37,109 bases of DNA from Acetobacterium sp. (GCF_030652775.1 NZ_JAUSPS010000010.1:83280-120388); one strand, 5' to 3'; counted from the stretch's first letter, positions 8,046 to 16,795 are shown. Notes: generated by a model from the sequence alone, not told the origin. Numbers and translations are program-made.

Positions 8046-8612
8046 TCATGCATGACGTTTGGCTGCGAAATTTTGAATTGAATTGGCAATATTGCCGCTG
8101 AGGGTTGTACTCATTTTTTCAACTATGGCATTCGGATCCACGTTCATACCATTTTTAATCCAATCCAGCATCATTCCCACAAAACCGTATTTGTAAAACT
8201 CGGCGATAAAATTCATCTCTGCCTCGGTAATTGACGTATTCTGGGCCTGTTCTTTAACCACCCCTTCCAGGAGTCCATAGGTTAACTGATATAAATAATT
8301 TTCTATCTGCGCTCTGCTCACCGAACGATAAACATTCAAGATAAAGGGTTTGTTCTCTAAAACCGCTTCAAACAGCTGCAGCAGACCTTCCTGCCAGGTA
8401 TGATATGTTTTTTTCCCCTGCAAAGCTCTTTTTCCATCTTCTTCACAGCTCCATTCCACTAAATCGTATATGTCTTTAAAATGGTAGTAGAATGTCATTC
8501 TGCTAATTCCGCAATCCGTTGCCAGATCACTAATTGTAATCTTGTCGAATGGTTTTATGAGTAATAGTTTTTTTAAAGACACTTCCAAATCTGCTTTTGT
8601 AGAATTTGACAT
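8046..8612 (-). CDS. TetR/AcrR family transcriptional regulator
   Basis: A 188-residue protein with an N-terminal helix-turn-helix (about residues 20-60; 'ITISDLATDCGISRMTFYYHFKDIYDLV'-like), diagnostic for TetR proteins. The C-terminal ligand half resembles the DhaS-like subgroup ('YKYGFVGMMLDWIKNGM'). It would act as a ligand-released repressor dimer. AAGGGACAG precedes the ATG. It stands between an ABC-FtsX operon and ohyA, all on the minus strand. The 193 bases upstream contain no gene. A perfect inverted repeat at the ABC promoter (11894-11947), with CGAC/GTCG half-sites of the sort many TetR proteins bind, is a natural target. Fatty acids or membrane-active compounds are plausible ligands given the neighbours, but this is inference. 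Confidence 0.9.
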   Translation of the reverse strand: MSNSTKADLEVSLKKLLLIKPFDKITISDLATDCGISRMTFYYHFKDIYDLVEWSCEEDGKRALQGKKTYHTWQEGLLQLFEAVLENKPFILNVYRSVSRAQIENYLYQLTYGLLEGVVKEQAQNTSITEAEMNFIAEFYKYGFVGMMLDWIKNGMNVDPNAIVEKMSTTLSGNIANSIQNFAAKRHA

Positions 8613-8805
8613 AATCTGTCCCTTCTGTTCTGTAATGTTTTAAACCGTTCTTTGTTTATGTATTTTCTTATTGATCCATCAAAAAATCCATACATAATCA
8701 TTTTGTTCACTTCCATCATCATACATCAAAATTAGCCTAATACGACATGACGCAGATCTCGAACTTTTCCTTTGCCAGGCCCAGAAACAGCAGACCCTGC
8801 ATCCA

Positions 8806-9528
8806 TTACAAGTGCACCTCTTTAAGCCAGTTGCCGAGTTCAAATTCCGAACCGCTGCCGTTTCTGAGATCCTTACTGGCCGCAATCTGACCATCCCGTA
8901 TGTAAAGGACTTTTTTGGCTTTTGCTGCGACTCTGGGGTCGTGAGTAACGATCATGATTGTCATCCCCTCATTGTTCAGTTCTTCTAATATTTCCAAAAC
9001 CTGTTCTGTCGCCTCCGAATTCAGGGCCCCTGTCGGTTCATCCAGAAAAAGGATATCTGGTTTGTTAATCATCGCCCGGCAAATCGATGCTCGCTGTAAC
9101 TGACCTCCGGAAACTTCCTTAATATCACGATTTTCGATTCCGCTAATCTCCATCCGCCCCATCAGTTCCGATGCGCGTTTTCTGATTTTCTCTGGCAGCT
9201 CTTTTTTAGCGACAAGTCCCGGCAAAATAATATTATCATAAATCGACAGATTTTTCAGCATTTGGGCATTCTGAAAAACAAAGCCCATCTTAGTCAGTCT
9301 GAATCTGGACAATTCCCGTTCCCGTAACTCGCTGATATTTACCCCTTCAAAGATAACCTGCCCGGCACTGATATTGTCCATTCCGCTGACGCTGTATAGC
9401 AGTGTTGACTTTCCCGAACCGGAGGCCCCCATCACGGCCGTAAAATCGCCTTTTTCGATTTCAAACGAGACATCATTTAATACTTTTGTGTCCTTAAAAG
9501 ACTTACTGATCCCTTCAATATTTATCAT
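8806..9528 (-). CDS. ABC transporter ATP-binding protein, MacB/LolD type
   Basis: A complete 240-residue ATPase with Walker A 'GASGSGKST' (about residues 34-42), the Q-loop 'FVFQNAQML', the signature 'VSGGQLQRASICRAM', Walker B 'ILFLDEPTGALN' and the H-loop 'VTHDPR'. It partners the FtsX-like permease encoded 10 bases upstream on the same strand. AAGGAG precedes the ATG. Of the two MacB-type pairs in the window this is the complete one. Its operon has a consensus promoter with an operator-like dyad and includes a TetR gene further downstream, so expression is probably inducible. Export of an antimicrobial or amphiphile is a reasonable guess, but the substrate is not visible. Confidence 0.94.
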   Translation of the reverse strand: MINIEGISKSFKDTKVLNDVSFEIEKGDFTAVMGASGSGKSTLLYSVSGMDNISAGQVIFEGVNISELRERELSRFRLTKMGFVFQNAQMLKNLSIYDNIILPGLVAKKELPEKIRKRASELMGRMEISGIENRDIKEVSGGQLQRASICRAMINKPDILFLDEPTGALNSEATEQVLEILEELNNEGMTIMIVTHDPRVAAKAKKVLYIRDGQIAASKDLRNGSGSEFELGNWLKEVHL

Positions 9529-9538
9529 TTTTGGCTCC

Positions 9539-11869
9539 TTATTCCATTATTTGTTCTCTGATGTGATAGCTTCTAACCGTATTGGTTCCAATTATTATGG
9601 TCATAACCACTACCCCTAGTTGTACGGCTGGACAAAGCAGATAAGCCCAGACCGGCTCTACCAATAGTTTTATTTTAGCGACTCCGACGGTCGCAAGCAT
9701 TCCTGCAAAAATAGCTTCCCCCAGCGTGTTGGCCAGCAGCGTTCCGGCTATAATCGCGACGAACTGAATCACCAGAATCCTGATTCCTAACTGTACCCGT
9801 ATATCTCGGGTGGAAAATCCGATCGCTTTCTTGACGGCAATGGCACTGTGTTCCCTTGCCATCATCAGCTGAAGAAACATGACCGTAATCAAAATGGTCA
9901 GTATTAAGGAAATCACCACCGCAACCCCTTGCACCCGGTTCATATTTGTAATAATGCTGCTGAGGGTCTGATAAACAAATTCATTACACGGGGTAATCTT
10001 ACTGTTGGGTAATATCGTTCGCATTTGGGCAACTTTACTGTCGATATCGATGCCCTCCTGAAGATCCAAATAGATCATATATCCTTCGATATCCTTACTA
10101 TCAAAATCGATGGCTGCTTTGGCGGTTTTTCCGCCATAAGTAATATCCTGATAAATACCACAGACATTTAAGATCCGTTCTTTCCCCTGATAACTCACGG
10201 TGATGGAGTCGCCTACTTTTTTACCCAGATCAACCGCATTCAGATATGAAAGCGCCATCTCATTTTCTTCCTGAGGTGCCTGCCCTTCCAGGTATTCTAA
10301 TGGAAAAACAGCATTTTCTCCGTTCTGTACCCGCAAATATTCCCATTCTCCATCGATATTTTGGGACTGTACATAACCATTCTGGTAGACTGCATAGCGT
10401 TCAATAGCCGGGTCATTTTCCAGATAAGTCATCACCGCCTCATTTTGTTGCGCCAAATTGTCGCTGTATTGTATGTCAATCCGGACATCACTTTTGCCAA
10501 TGCCCATATACGTTAGAAAGACCGGATTATTAATGGTATTGTTCATGTTCATGGGGAGCAGAATCAGGAAAGAAGAAAAAACAAATATCAAGAATATTAC
10601 AAAATACTCTTTCCACTTACATTTAAGTTCCCCTAAAGCCATTGAGAAGTTCCCGACCTTTAATCCCTTTGAAGGAAGCCTGTAATGACCTTCTTTTTTT
10701 ATGTTCTCTTCGCCTCTGATTAACGCCATCACGGTCCGCTTCAAATGCTTCCGGATAATCCGATGGCACCGGAAGACAACAAAAATACTGAGCAAAACGA
10801 CGCCCACCAACGGAAATAACCATTGCATCCACTGACTGCTGCCATCGCCGCAATAGCGAATTACCGTTGCCGAAAAAAATTCACCAAAAGGAATCGCCGC
10901 CAGATAGCCGATCACCCCGGCAATCAGAACCAGGATGATATATTTTATTTGATATAGTTTTATTATTTCCTTTCCGGGAATTCCAATAGCTTTCATTTCG
11001 CCAATTGAGTGATTTTCTTCTGCCAATGTCGCCCGGATAATATAAGAGAGACATAATACCGACATGGTGATCAACAAAATACTGATCACAATAATTACCA
11101 GTGCAACCAACCCGTAAGAAAAAGCATTGATCATATTGAAAATCCCTGCGGTAACGGCCACACCGTTAGACGGCAGGCCGGCCTCCAAATATGCCTTTTC
11201 CAGCACAGTCGGGGCTACCTCTTCAGCTAAGAGAAATTCGAAACAATACTCCCATTCTCCCATATGAAGCGCCACTTCATTCTGATCGTTCGCACTGATA
11301 AGAAATCGCTTTGAATAAGAAAGTGATGAATTCATCGTCGAATCACGGATAATCGTCGCGACCTTGAATTCTTTTTGATAATCTCCGTTTTGCAGCACAA
11401 TGGTGTCGCCTGCTCTTAAATTTAAACCCTCGGCATAGTAAACCGGTACACCGATTTCACCGTCTTGTACAATTGCAATCTCATTATTCTGATCAAGCAG
11501 ATAGTCAAAGTTTTCATTTTGAGTAACAAAGCCATTGTCCATCAGACACTTTTCCAACGATTCGCCGTTGCAGATAATTTGGGCATTATTCACATTCAGC
11601 ATCCTGACAACCAGGGCGTCCTCAAGATAATCTTGTTTGGCGACAAAATCCGCAAATGCCTGTTCATCATATTCGCCCTTGTGCATCTGCACATATTCTG
11701 GCGGCACGGCGATCTTATTCAAACCATTTAACGATGACAGCATGATCCCGGTAACCCTCAGTCCGCCTGCCATAAAAACAGCTGAAAGAATCAGAAATAC
11801 TGCCAGGGCAGTTGTGATAACCCGGTTTCTTTTAAAGTCCTTGCGGACAAGATTCAGCAAAAGTTTCAT
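9539..11869 (-). CDS. FtsX-like ABC transporter permease (776 aa)
   Basis: This is the membrane component of the transporter. An N-terminal helix (about residues 20-40) is followed by an extracytoplasmic domain, three helices around 250-370 with 'EENHSIGEMKAIGIPGKEI', then a repeated half. The second half has a helix near 420-440, another external domain and a C-terminal three-helix block with 'EHSAIAVKKAIGFS'. The start is placed at the ATG at 11869, six bases after AAAGG; a TTG two codons earlier is also in frame. It is the first gene after the promoter at 11952-11980 and is followed at 10 bases by its ATPase. Architecture and size match YknZ/MacB-like permeases of Firmicutes. Confidence 0.93.
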   Translation of the reverse strand: MKLLLNLVRKDFKRNRVITTALAVFLILSAVFMAGGLRVTGIMLSSLNGLNKIAVPPEYVQMHKGEYDEQAFADFVAKQDYLEDALVVRMLNVNNAQIICNGESLEKCLMDNGFVTQNENFDYLLDQNNEIAIVQDGEIGVPVYYAEGLNLRAGDTIVLQNGDYQKEFKVATIIRDSTMNSSLSYSKRFLISANDQNEVALHMGEWEYCFEFLLAEEVAPTVLEKAYLEAGLPSNGVAVTAGIFNMINAFSYGLVALVIIVISILLITMSVLCLSYIIRATLAEENHSIGEMKAIGIPGKEIIKLYQIKYIILVLIAGVIGYLAAIPFGEFFSATVIRYCGDGSSQWMQWLFPLVGVVLLSIFVVFRCHRIIRKHLKRTVMALIRGEENIKKEGHYRLPSKGLKVGNFSMALGELKCKWKEYFVIFLIFVFSSFLILLPMNMNNTINNPVFLTYMGIGKSDVRIDIQYSDNLAQQNEAVMTYLENDPAIERYAVYQNGYVQSQNIDGEWEYLRVQNGENAVFPLEYLEGQAPQEENEMALSYLNAVDLGKKVGDSITVSYQGKERILNVCGIYQDITYGGKTAKAAIDFDSKDIEGYMIYLDLQEGIDIDSKVAQMRTILPNSKITPCNEFVYQTLSSIITNMNRVQGVAVVISLILTILITVMFLQLMMAREHSAIAVKKAIGFSTRDIRVQLGIRILVIQFVAIIAGTLLANTLGEAIFAGMLATVGVAKIKLLVEPVWAYLLCPAVQLGVVVMTIIIGTNTVRSYHIREQIME

Positions 11870-11893
11870 ATTCAACCTTTCAAATTTTATTCG

Positions 11894-11947
11894 TTACCGA
11901 CCGAGAGTCGATACGAGAGCAAAAACCTATCGACTCTCGGTCGGTAA
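11894..11947. promoter_or_regulatory. Perfect 20-bp inverted repeat, probable TetR operator
   Basis: TTACCGACCGAGAGTCGATA (11894-11913) is exactly mirrored at 11928-11947, with 14 bases between. Each arm contains its own partial dyad (CGAC-N5-GTCG), so it could be two operator sites facing each other. It begins within a few bases of the predicted transcription start of the ABC-FtsX operon. A repressor bound here would block initiation, and the RNA would begin with a very stable hairpin. Confidence 0.75.
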
Positions 11948-11951
11948 TAAA

Positions 11952-11980
11952 ATTTTACATTCTCTTGCTAAAAATGTCAA
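11952..11980 (-). promoter_or_regulatory. Sigma-A promoter of the ABC-FtsX/TetR operon
   Basis: On the minus strand: TTGACA (11980-11975), 17-nt spacer, TAAAAT (11957-11952). The -35 is fully consensus and the -10 matches five of six. The operator-like dyad follows immediately downstream. Confidence 0.85.
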
Positions 11981-12057
11981 GCACCTTTTCTGTTTTACCG
12001 TATATAAAAATTTGTCGCTATATTCTCTAAATCATTCAGCTTCAACCAAGCAAATTG

Positions 12058-12657
12058 TTATACCTTCACATCCAAACTTACATTTTGCTGTATCGTTGTA
12101 TCTACCCCAGCAGGTCTTTGCGTGTTTGAGACAGCCCCATTTTTCATTGCCTGTCTGGCTTCAATATAGGCATCATAATAAATAAAAATCAATTCGTCCG
12201 ATTTAGTATTTTCAGCCTTTGATGAACGGGTCTGCCAACCAACTTGTGGCGTATAGGTTGCAATTTCATCTCCATTTTCGTCAAAAACATGAGCGCCTGT
12301 TCCTAATGGCCCTGTTTCGAATTGAGCCTTATACGGTAATCCCAGCAACATCCGGATCCACTTATAATCAGCCTCCTTCATTTTTTTTAGACACTCGGCA
12401 TTATTTTCCGAATTCATAATTGCTGTTGCCTTTGCCATGGCGGCAGCCCTGTTCGGTGCGACTTTTTCTACCTCACGCATTCGCAGCGCGCGAAATTGGT
12501 CTCCCATATATACTGTATTTTCTGCATCTTCCTTTGCTAGAGCTACAATGGTTTCTTTTAATGAATCACTAACTTCCTGAACTTTTTTGGTGGATGTAAC
12601 CTTGCTTTTTTCGGAAGACATAATGTTATATCCGGAAGATATACTCTTTATATTCAT
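12058..12657 (-). CDS. Hypothetical protein (199 aa), no family recognised
   Basis: A soluble-looking protein starting MNIKSISSGYNIMSS. A Lys/Ser-rich N-terminal part (to about residue 40) is followed by a charged helical region with 'FRALRMREVEKVAPNRAAAMAKA', then a short segment with 'HVFDENGDEIATYTPQVGWQT' that may form beta strands, and another helix 'ELIFIYYDAYIEARQAMKNG'. There is no signal peptide, membrane helix or cysteine pattern suggesting a metal site except one Cys. The ATG at 12657 follows a near-perfect GGAGG at ideal distance, so it is very probably expressed. An upstream frame extension to 12708 has no ribosome site. It is monocistronic, behind the ABC operon promoter region. 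Function unknown. Confidence 0.75.
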   Translation of the reverse strand: MNIKSISSGYNIMSSEKSKVTSTKKVQEVSDSLKETIVALAKEDAENTVYMGDQFRALRMREVEKVAPNRAAAMAKATAIMNSENNAECLKKMKEADYKWIRMLLGLPYKAQFETGPLGTGAHVFDENGDEIATYTPQVGWQTRSSKAENTKSDELIFIYYDAYIEARQAMKNGAVSNTQRPAGVDTTIQQNVSLDVKV

Positions 12658-12730
12658 ACAATTCCTCCTATTATTCCGATATGGTATTGGAATTTCCATT
12701 TGTACCAAGTTTCAAGTAATCGACATTTCT

Positions 12731-12862
12731 TTATTAAAAATCACGTCCCACAATACGTTTTATAGGGCTGATTCGACGGTTCCGGTGGTTCATATATTGC
12801 TGATTAAGCGAATTGTAATCGTATGGTGATTGAAGGACTGCCAATAATTGCTGCAAGAGCTT
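12731..12862 (-). pseudogene. Remnant of the 3' end of selO
   Basis: About 130 bases match the last ~120 bases of the intact selO gene plus a few bases beyond its stop (compare 15290-15421), with scattered substitutions and one single-base indel that breaks the frame. It has the same orientation as the intact gene. The matching begins near TTAAAAATCACGTCCCACAA and ends after ATTGCTGCAAG-GCTT. This is a duplicated scrap, not a functional gene. The rest of the 12658-13074 gap shows no gene. Confidence 0.85.
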
Positions 12863-13074
12863 CTGAAGATATTGCCGCAATCGCTCGCATCATCAAATAA
12901 TCAAGGTTTGTTAATTTTCAAAAATCGATGTATTTAAATTAAAACCGGTGGATTATATAAATAAAGCTATGCATTGAAAATTTTATCTTCTTAATAATCG
13001 GACAAGCAGCTTTCAAGTTTAGGACTGTATTGACAAAATTTGCCATTTCATTTAGCAAACGAAGGGCCTGCGAC

Positions 13075-13749
13075 TTACGATGAGCCAAATCGCATCGGAC
13101 AAATGGTTCTGCATTGATTACAGGATACGGTATCAAAGCCCCGTTTGTTCTTGCCATAACTGTTCATTCGGCACGGTTTTTGTCTGACACCACTATCGCT
13201 GATTGCCCCGACCGGGCAGCTTCGGATACACAAATCACAATGTTCAAGGCATATTTCGGCATCCAGTTCATCGGATTCTATTTGCAGATCGGTCAGAACA
13301 GCTCCGATTACCAGGCGATTTCCGTATTCACTGTTAAGCAACAGCGTACTTTTGCCAAGCGTACCGATTCCGCAAAGATATGCCGCATGCTTCATTGACA
13401 GCAAGCCACGACCTTCCATTTTTTCTTCATCCCAATCATCGTAAGGCCCGTCGCTGGGTAATGGCACGCCCGTCCCGTGATAGGTCTTCTCTAAAAAAGC
13501 GGCGGATTGAAATGCAATTTGATCAACCTGAGAACCGGTAAAACTATTAAAATATGCATAAATCAGTTGAGAATCAGCTATTAAGATGCCTTTAGGCAGT
13601 GCGATCCCGAAGGCAATGACGCTTTTGCAATCTGGAAATATATCACTCGGATGAAAGCCTTTGGGTGCACCTGCAAATCGTTGAAGACTTGAAAATCCAC
13701 AAATGTCCGCGCCAAAATCGAGAATTTTTTCACATAATTCCGCTTTCAT
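13075..13749 (-). CDS. QueG-like 4Fe-4S protein (epoxyqueuosine reductase-related)
   Basis: A 224-residue cytoplasmic iron-sulfur protein. The C-terminal half carries a bacterial-ferredoxin-type cluster motif 'CLEHCDLCIRSCP' and a second 'CNQCRTICP', as in the QueG family. The N-terminal region 'FPDCKSVIAFGIALPKG' and 'KHAAYLCGIGTLGKSTLLLN' resemble the cobalamin-binding part of QueG. It is shorter than true QueG (about 300-380 residues), so it is likely a paralogue with unknown substrate rather than the tRNA-modifying enzyme. AGGGG is six bases before the ATG at 13749; another ATG two codons earlier is possible. It follows the cupin gene by only a few bases, and both are divergent from a LysR gene, so that regulator probably controls them. 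Confidence 0.82.
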   Translation of the reverse strand: MKAELCEKILDFGADICGFSSLQRFAGAPKGFHPSDIFPDCKSVIAFGIALPKGILIADSQLIYAYFNSFTGSQVDQIAFQSAAFLEKTYHGTGVPLPSDGPYDDWDEEKMEGRGLLSMKHAAYLCGIGTLGKSTLLLNSEYGNRLVIGAVLTDLQIESDELDAEICLEHCDLCIRSCPVGAISDSGVRQKPCRMNSYGKNKRGFDTVSCNQCRTICPMRFGSS

Positions 13750-13758
13750 ATCCATCCC

Positions 13759-14100
13759 CTACAACGTTTTACATCCATATCGGTCTTTTTGATCAAAGTA
13801 GGTTATATCGGCATATCCGGCAAATATCTTACCTGAATGTTTGACTCCTTTGGGAATAAAATACTGATCACCTTTCCGATATAAATAGTTTATTCCATTG
13901 ATTACAAGCTCGATTTCACCTTCAAGTACAATGCCCCATTGACCTTCATGCGCATGTTCCGGTAAGTCAGTATCTTCGGCAAACACCATAAAAATAATTT
14001 GATGATTTTCTGCCTGAGACAAATATGCCGTCACACCATTGATCGGAATATCTGCCTCCGGCAGTCTTAAGACAGGTTCTGGAAAAATAGTCGTATTCAT
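13759..14100 (-). CDS. Small cupin-domain protein
   Basis: A single-domain cupin of 113 residues. Motif 1 is partly visible as 'LPEHAHEGQWGIVLEGEIEL' and motif 2 as 'YFIPKGVKHSGKIFAG', giving likely metal ligands His-His-Glu-His. The preferred ATG (14100) follows GGAGGTG at 8 bases; an upstream in-frame ATG at 14136 has no such site. It is the promoter-proximal gene of a two-gene unit with the QueG-like protein and is divergent from the LysR regulator. Small cupins often bind a metabolite or act as simple isomerases or sensors; which applies here is not visible. Confidence 0.88.
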   Translation of the reverse strand: MNTTIFPEPVLRLPEADIPINGVTAYLSQAENHQIIFMVFAEDTDLPEHAHEGQWGIVLEGEIELVINGINYLYRKGDQYFIPKGVKHSGKIFAGYADITYFDQKDRYGCKTL

Positions 14101-14256
14101 CTTTGTTACACCTCCACCTGATTTCCCATCAGGCACGGAGATTTTTATTGTGCCTGCGGTATCTATATGTTACTATAAACCAATCGATCTGTGAAACGAT
14201 GTATTTCTATTGTAATCATCGATTATTTCGATCGTAACAGGAAGGAGTTTATACCT

Positions 14257-15135
14257 GTGGACTTAAAGCAATTGAAAACTTTTGTGGTTTTATCAAAAAA
14301 TAAAAACTATACCAGAACAGCCGATGCGCTCGGCTACGCCCAATCCAGTATTTCCGCTCAAATTCAGCAATTGGAGCAGGAACTAAATACAAAACTCCTT
14401 GATCGGATTGGAAAAAAGGTTTTTCTTACTGAGTCAGGGGAAATGTTTTTGCCATATGCCGTTGAAATGCTGACACTTGCTTCAACGATCAAAGATAGAA
14501 TTGACAACAGCCTTTCATCTCATGGCCAAATCATTATTGGTGCCTCCGAATCACTTTGTATTTTTAAGCTTCCGGCGATCGTAAAATCATTTAAAAAAAC
14601 CCATCCAAATATTGAGCTTCACTTAAAACTCATTGAAAATGATCAAGTCGTGCAGCAGTTGACTGATAACACAATCGATATCGCTTTAACGATCGGAAAT
14701 CCCATCAAACATCCCTCGATCACTTCCTTATTGAAAAAACGCGAGGAAATTCTGGTTCTTTCTGCGCCAACACATCCGTTAGCGTCAAAAAATGTGTTCG
14801 CTATAAAGGATTTCGCCAATCAGTCGTTAGTCCTGACAAGCTTCAGTTGCAATTACCGTGCGGCGTTTGAATATGATTTAAAAGCTCATGGAATTCCTTA
14901 TCAAATCGCACTGGAATCCGGAAGTGTTCAAGCAATAAAAGAAATGGCAGCGAGCGGTTTGGGCCTGTGCGTACTTCCCAATCTGGCAGTTCAGAAAGAA
15001 CTGACCGCTAATTTGTTAAATGCGCTTCCGTATAAAAATAATTACAACATCTACACCCAGCTCGTCTGCCATGATTCAAAGTGGATATCCCCTAATTTAG
15101 CCGACTTTATTGATCTTGTTAAAGAATTGATTTGA
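14257..15135 (+). CDS. LysR family transcriptional regulator
   Basis: A 292-residue regulator with an N-terminal winged helix-turn-helix ('LKQLKTFVVLSKNKNYTRTADALGYAQSSISAQIQQLEQEL', shown here only to locate the motif at residues 2-42) and a periplasmic-binding-like effector domain from about residue 90. The start is set at GTG 14257 because GGAAGGAG lies upstream and family members begin at this point; the ATG at 14191 would add 22 atypical residues. It is divergent from the cupin/QueG-like pair across about 156 bases. These contain an interrupted dyad of ATCGAT-type half-sites around 14181-14233 that could be its binding site. It probably activates the neighbouring pair in response to a small-molecule effector and represses itself. 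Confidence 0.92.
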   Translation: MDLKQLKTFVVLSKNKNYTRTADALGYAQSSISAQIQQLEQELNTKLLDRIGKKVFLTESGEMFLPYAVEMLTLASTIKDRIDNSLSSHGQIIIGASESLCIFKLPAIVKSFKKTHPNIELHLKLIENDQVVQQLTDNTIDIALTIGNPIKHPSITSLLKKREEILVLSAPTHPLASKNVFAIKDFANQSLVLTSFSCNYRAAFEYDLKAHGIPYQIALESGSVQAIKEMAASGLGLCVLPNLAVQKELTANLLNALPYKNNYNIYTQLVCHDSKWISPNLADFIDLVKELI

Positions 15136-15298
15136 CAGAAAGCAACTGCGAAATTTCTCGCAATCTGATTCACTCACTCAGAACTGCATCGGTGAATGCC
15201 AGTTATAAAATCAGGCATATCTAATGTTTTGTTTGTCATCCCATCGTTTTCATGTTTGTCTTAAATCGCACTTTATTAAATAAAATGACATTAAAAAA

Positions 15299-16762
15299 TC
15301 ACGTCCCACAATAGGTCTTATAGGGACGATTCGACGGTTCCGGTGGTGTCATAAACTCCTGATTAAGCGAATTATAGTCGTATGGTGATTGAAGGACTGC
15401 TAATAATTGCTGCAAGGGCTTAAAATCATCCTGATCGGTAGCCGCTTGCAAGACTTTTTCAACCTGATAATTTCTTGGGATGACCACCGGATTCGCTTGT
15501 TGCATTAACTTTTTGATGTCTTGATCGGTTTGCGCCGGTCTTTCCAATCGGGCTTTCCACCTGTCAAGCCAATCTTTAAAGGCATCACTTTCATATAATT
15601 CAGTCGACTGGGTTCGGTCAAGCGTTAAATCAATAAAGGTATTGGTATAATCGGCCTGATACTGCTTCATTAATCCCAATAACTCGGCAATCAGCAGCTC
15701 GTCTTGCGGCTCTTTATTTACAATTCCCAGTTTTAATCGCATTCCTTGGAGCCAGTCCGCCTGAAATAATGAAGGATAGTTTCGCAGGGAGGCTTCGACT
15801 AATTTAATGGCTTGTTCCTGATTGTCATCGATTAACGGAATCAGGGTTTCGGCCAAGCGGGCCAAATTCCATAAACCAATGTTGGGTTGATTCCGATAGG
15901 CATACCGTCCCTGCAGATCAATGGAACTAAATACCGTTTCCGGATCATAGTGATCCATAAAGGCGCAGGGGCCATAATCAATGGTTTCGCCACTGATGGT
16001 CACATTATCGGTATTCATGACCCCATGAATAAAGCCCACCAACTGCCATTTGGCAATCAGTGCAGCCTGCGCTTTGATGACTTCGTCCAATAAACCCAGA
16101 TAAACATTTTGTTCCGACGCAAGCAAGGGAAAATGCCGGTTAATGGCATAATCAGCCAGAGCTTTGACATCCGTGACGGTTCCCCACTGCGCTGCATATT
16201 CAAAGGTGCCGACCCGCAGATGACTGGCCGCCACCCGGGTTAAAACAGCCCCTTTGAGCGGGTTTTCGCGATACACCGGATCGCCTGTTGTCACGACCGC
16301 CAAACTGCGGGAAGTCGGAATGCCCAGATAATGCATTGCTTCACTGATCAGATATTCCCGAAGCATCGGTCCCAACGCCGCGCGACCATCGCCACTGCGC
16401 GAATAAGGCGTTTTCCCTGATCCTTTGAGTTGGATATCCAATCGCTCGCCGGCTGGTGTGATCTGTTCGCCAATCAGCATTGCCCGGCCATCACCAAGCA
16501 TCGTAAAATAGCCAAATTGATGACCGGCATACGCTTGGGCGATCGGTTTAGCATTTGCCGGCAAGGCCTGACCGGCTAAGATATTGATCCCGTCCTGACC
16601 CATCAGCGCTTCCGAATCCAAACCAATATCTTTTGCTAAAAGCTGATTCAAAATAACCAGTTTCGGCGCGCTGACCGTTTCTAATTCAAGCGGGGTATAG
16701 AATAATTCCGGCAGTTTTGCGTAACTATTTTCCAAATTCCAACCAATGTCATTTTTTTCCAT
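15299..16762 (-). CDS. selO: SelO/YdiU family protein adenylyltransferase (pseudokinase)
   Basis: An AMPylating pseudokinase of about 487 residues that transfers AMP to Ser/Thr/Tyr of target proteins, linked to redox homeostasis in other organisms. Typical motifs are 'QLKGSGKTPYSRSGDGRAALGPMLREYL', 'HGVMNTDNVTISGETIDYGPCAFMD' (quoted to mark metal-binding Asn and Asp) and the C-terminal 'RPYKTYCGT'. The penultimate-region cysteine stands where selenocysteine occurs in animal SelO, so this is the Cys form. I place the start at ATG 16762; a GTG at 16798 is in frame and would add 12 residues. A REP-like repeat lies directly upstream (16796-16901). A broken copy of its 3' end lies at 12731-12862. 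Confidence 0.94.
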   Translation of the reverse strand: MEKNDIGWNLENSYAKLPELFYTPLELETVSAPKLVILNQLLAKDIGLDSEALMGQDGINILAGQALPANAKPIAQAYAGHQFGYFTMLGDGRAMLIGEQITPAGERLDIQLKGSGKTPYSRSGDGRAALGPMLREYLISEAMHYLGIPTSRSLAVVTTGDPVYRENPLKGAVLTRVAASHLRVGTFEYAAQWGTVTDVKALADYAINRHFPLLASEQNVYLGLLDEVIKAQAALIAKWQLVGFIHGVMNTDNVTISGETIDYGPCAFMDHYDPETVFSSIDLQGRYAYRNQPNIGLWNLARLAETLIPLIDDNQEQAIKLVEASLRNYPSLFQADWLQGMRLKLGIVNKEPQDELLIAELLGLMKQYQADYTNTFIDLTLDRTQSTELYESDAFKDWLDRWKARLERPAQTDQDIKKLMQQANPVVIPRNYQVEKVLQAATDQDDFKPLQQLLAVLQSPYDYNSLNQEFMTPPEPSNRPYKTYCGT

Positions 16763-16795
16763 CGTTATCACCACTTCTTTCGTTTCACTCAAGGT

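Noticed and set aside
9374..9619. 81-codon plus-strand frame across the ABC ATPase start
   Set aside because: Shadow; no ribosome site.
11894..11947. Inverted repeat considered as an insertion-sequence end or CRISPR-like unit
   Set aside because: A single copy, directly on a promoter; an operator is the simpler reading. No repeat-spacer arrays were seen anywhere in the window.
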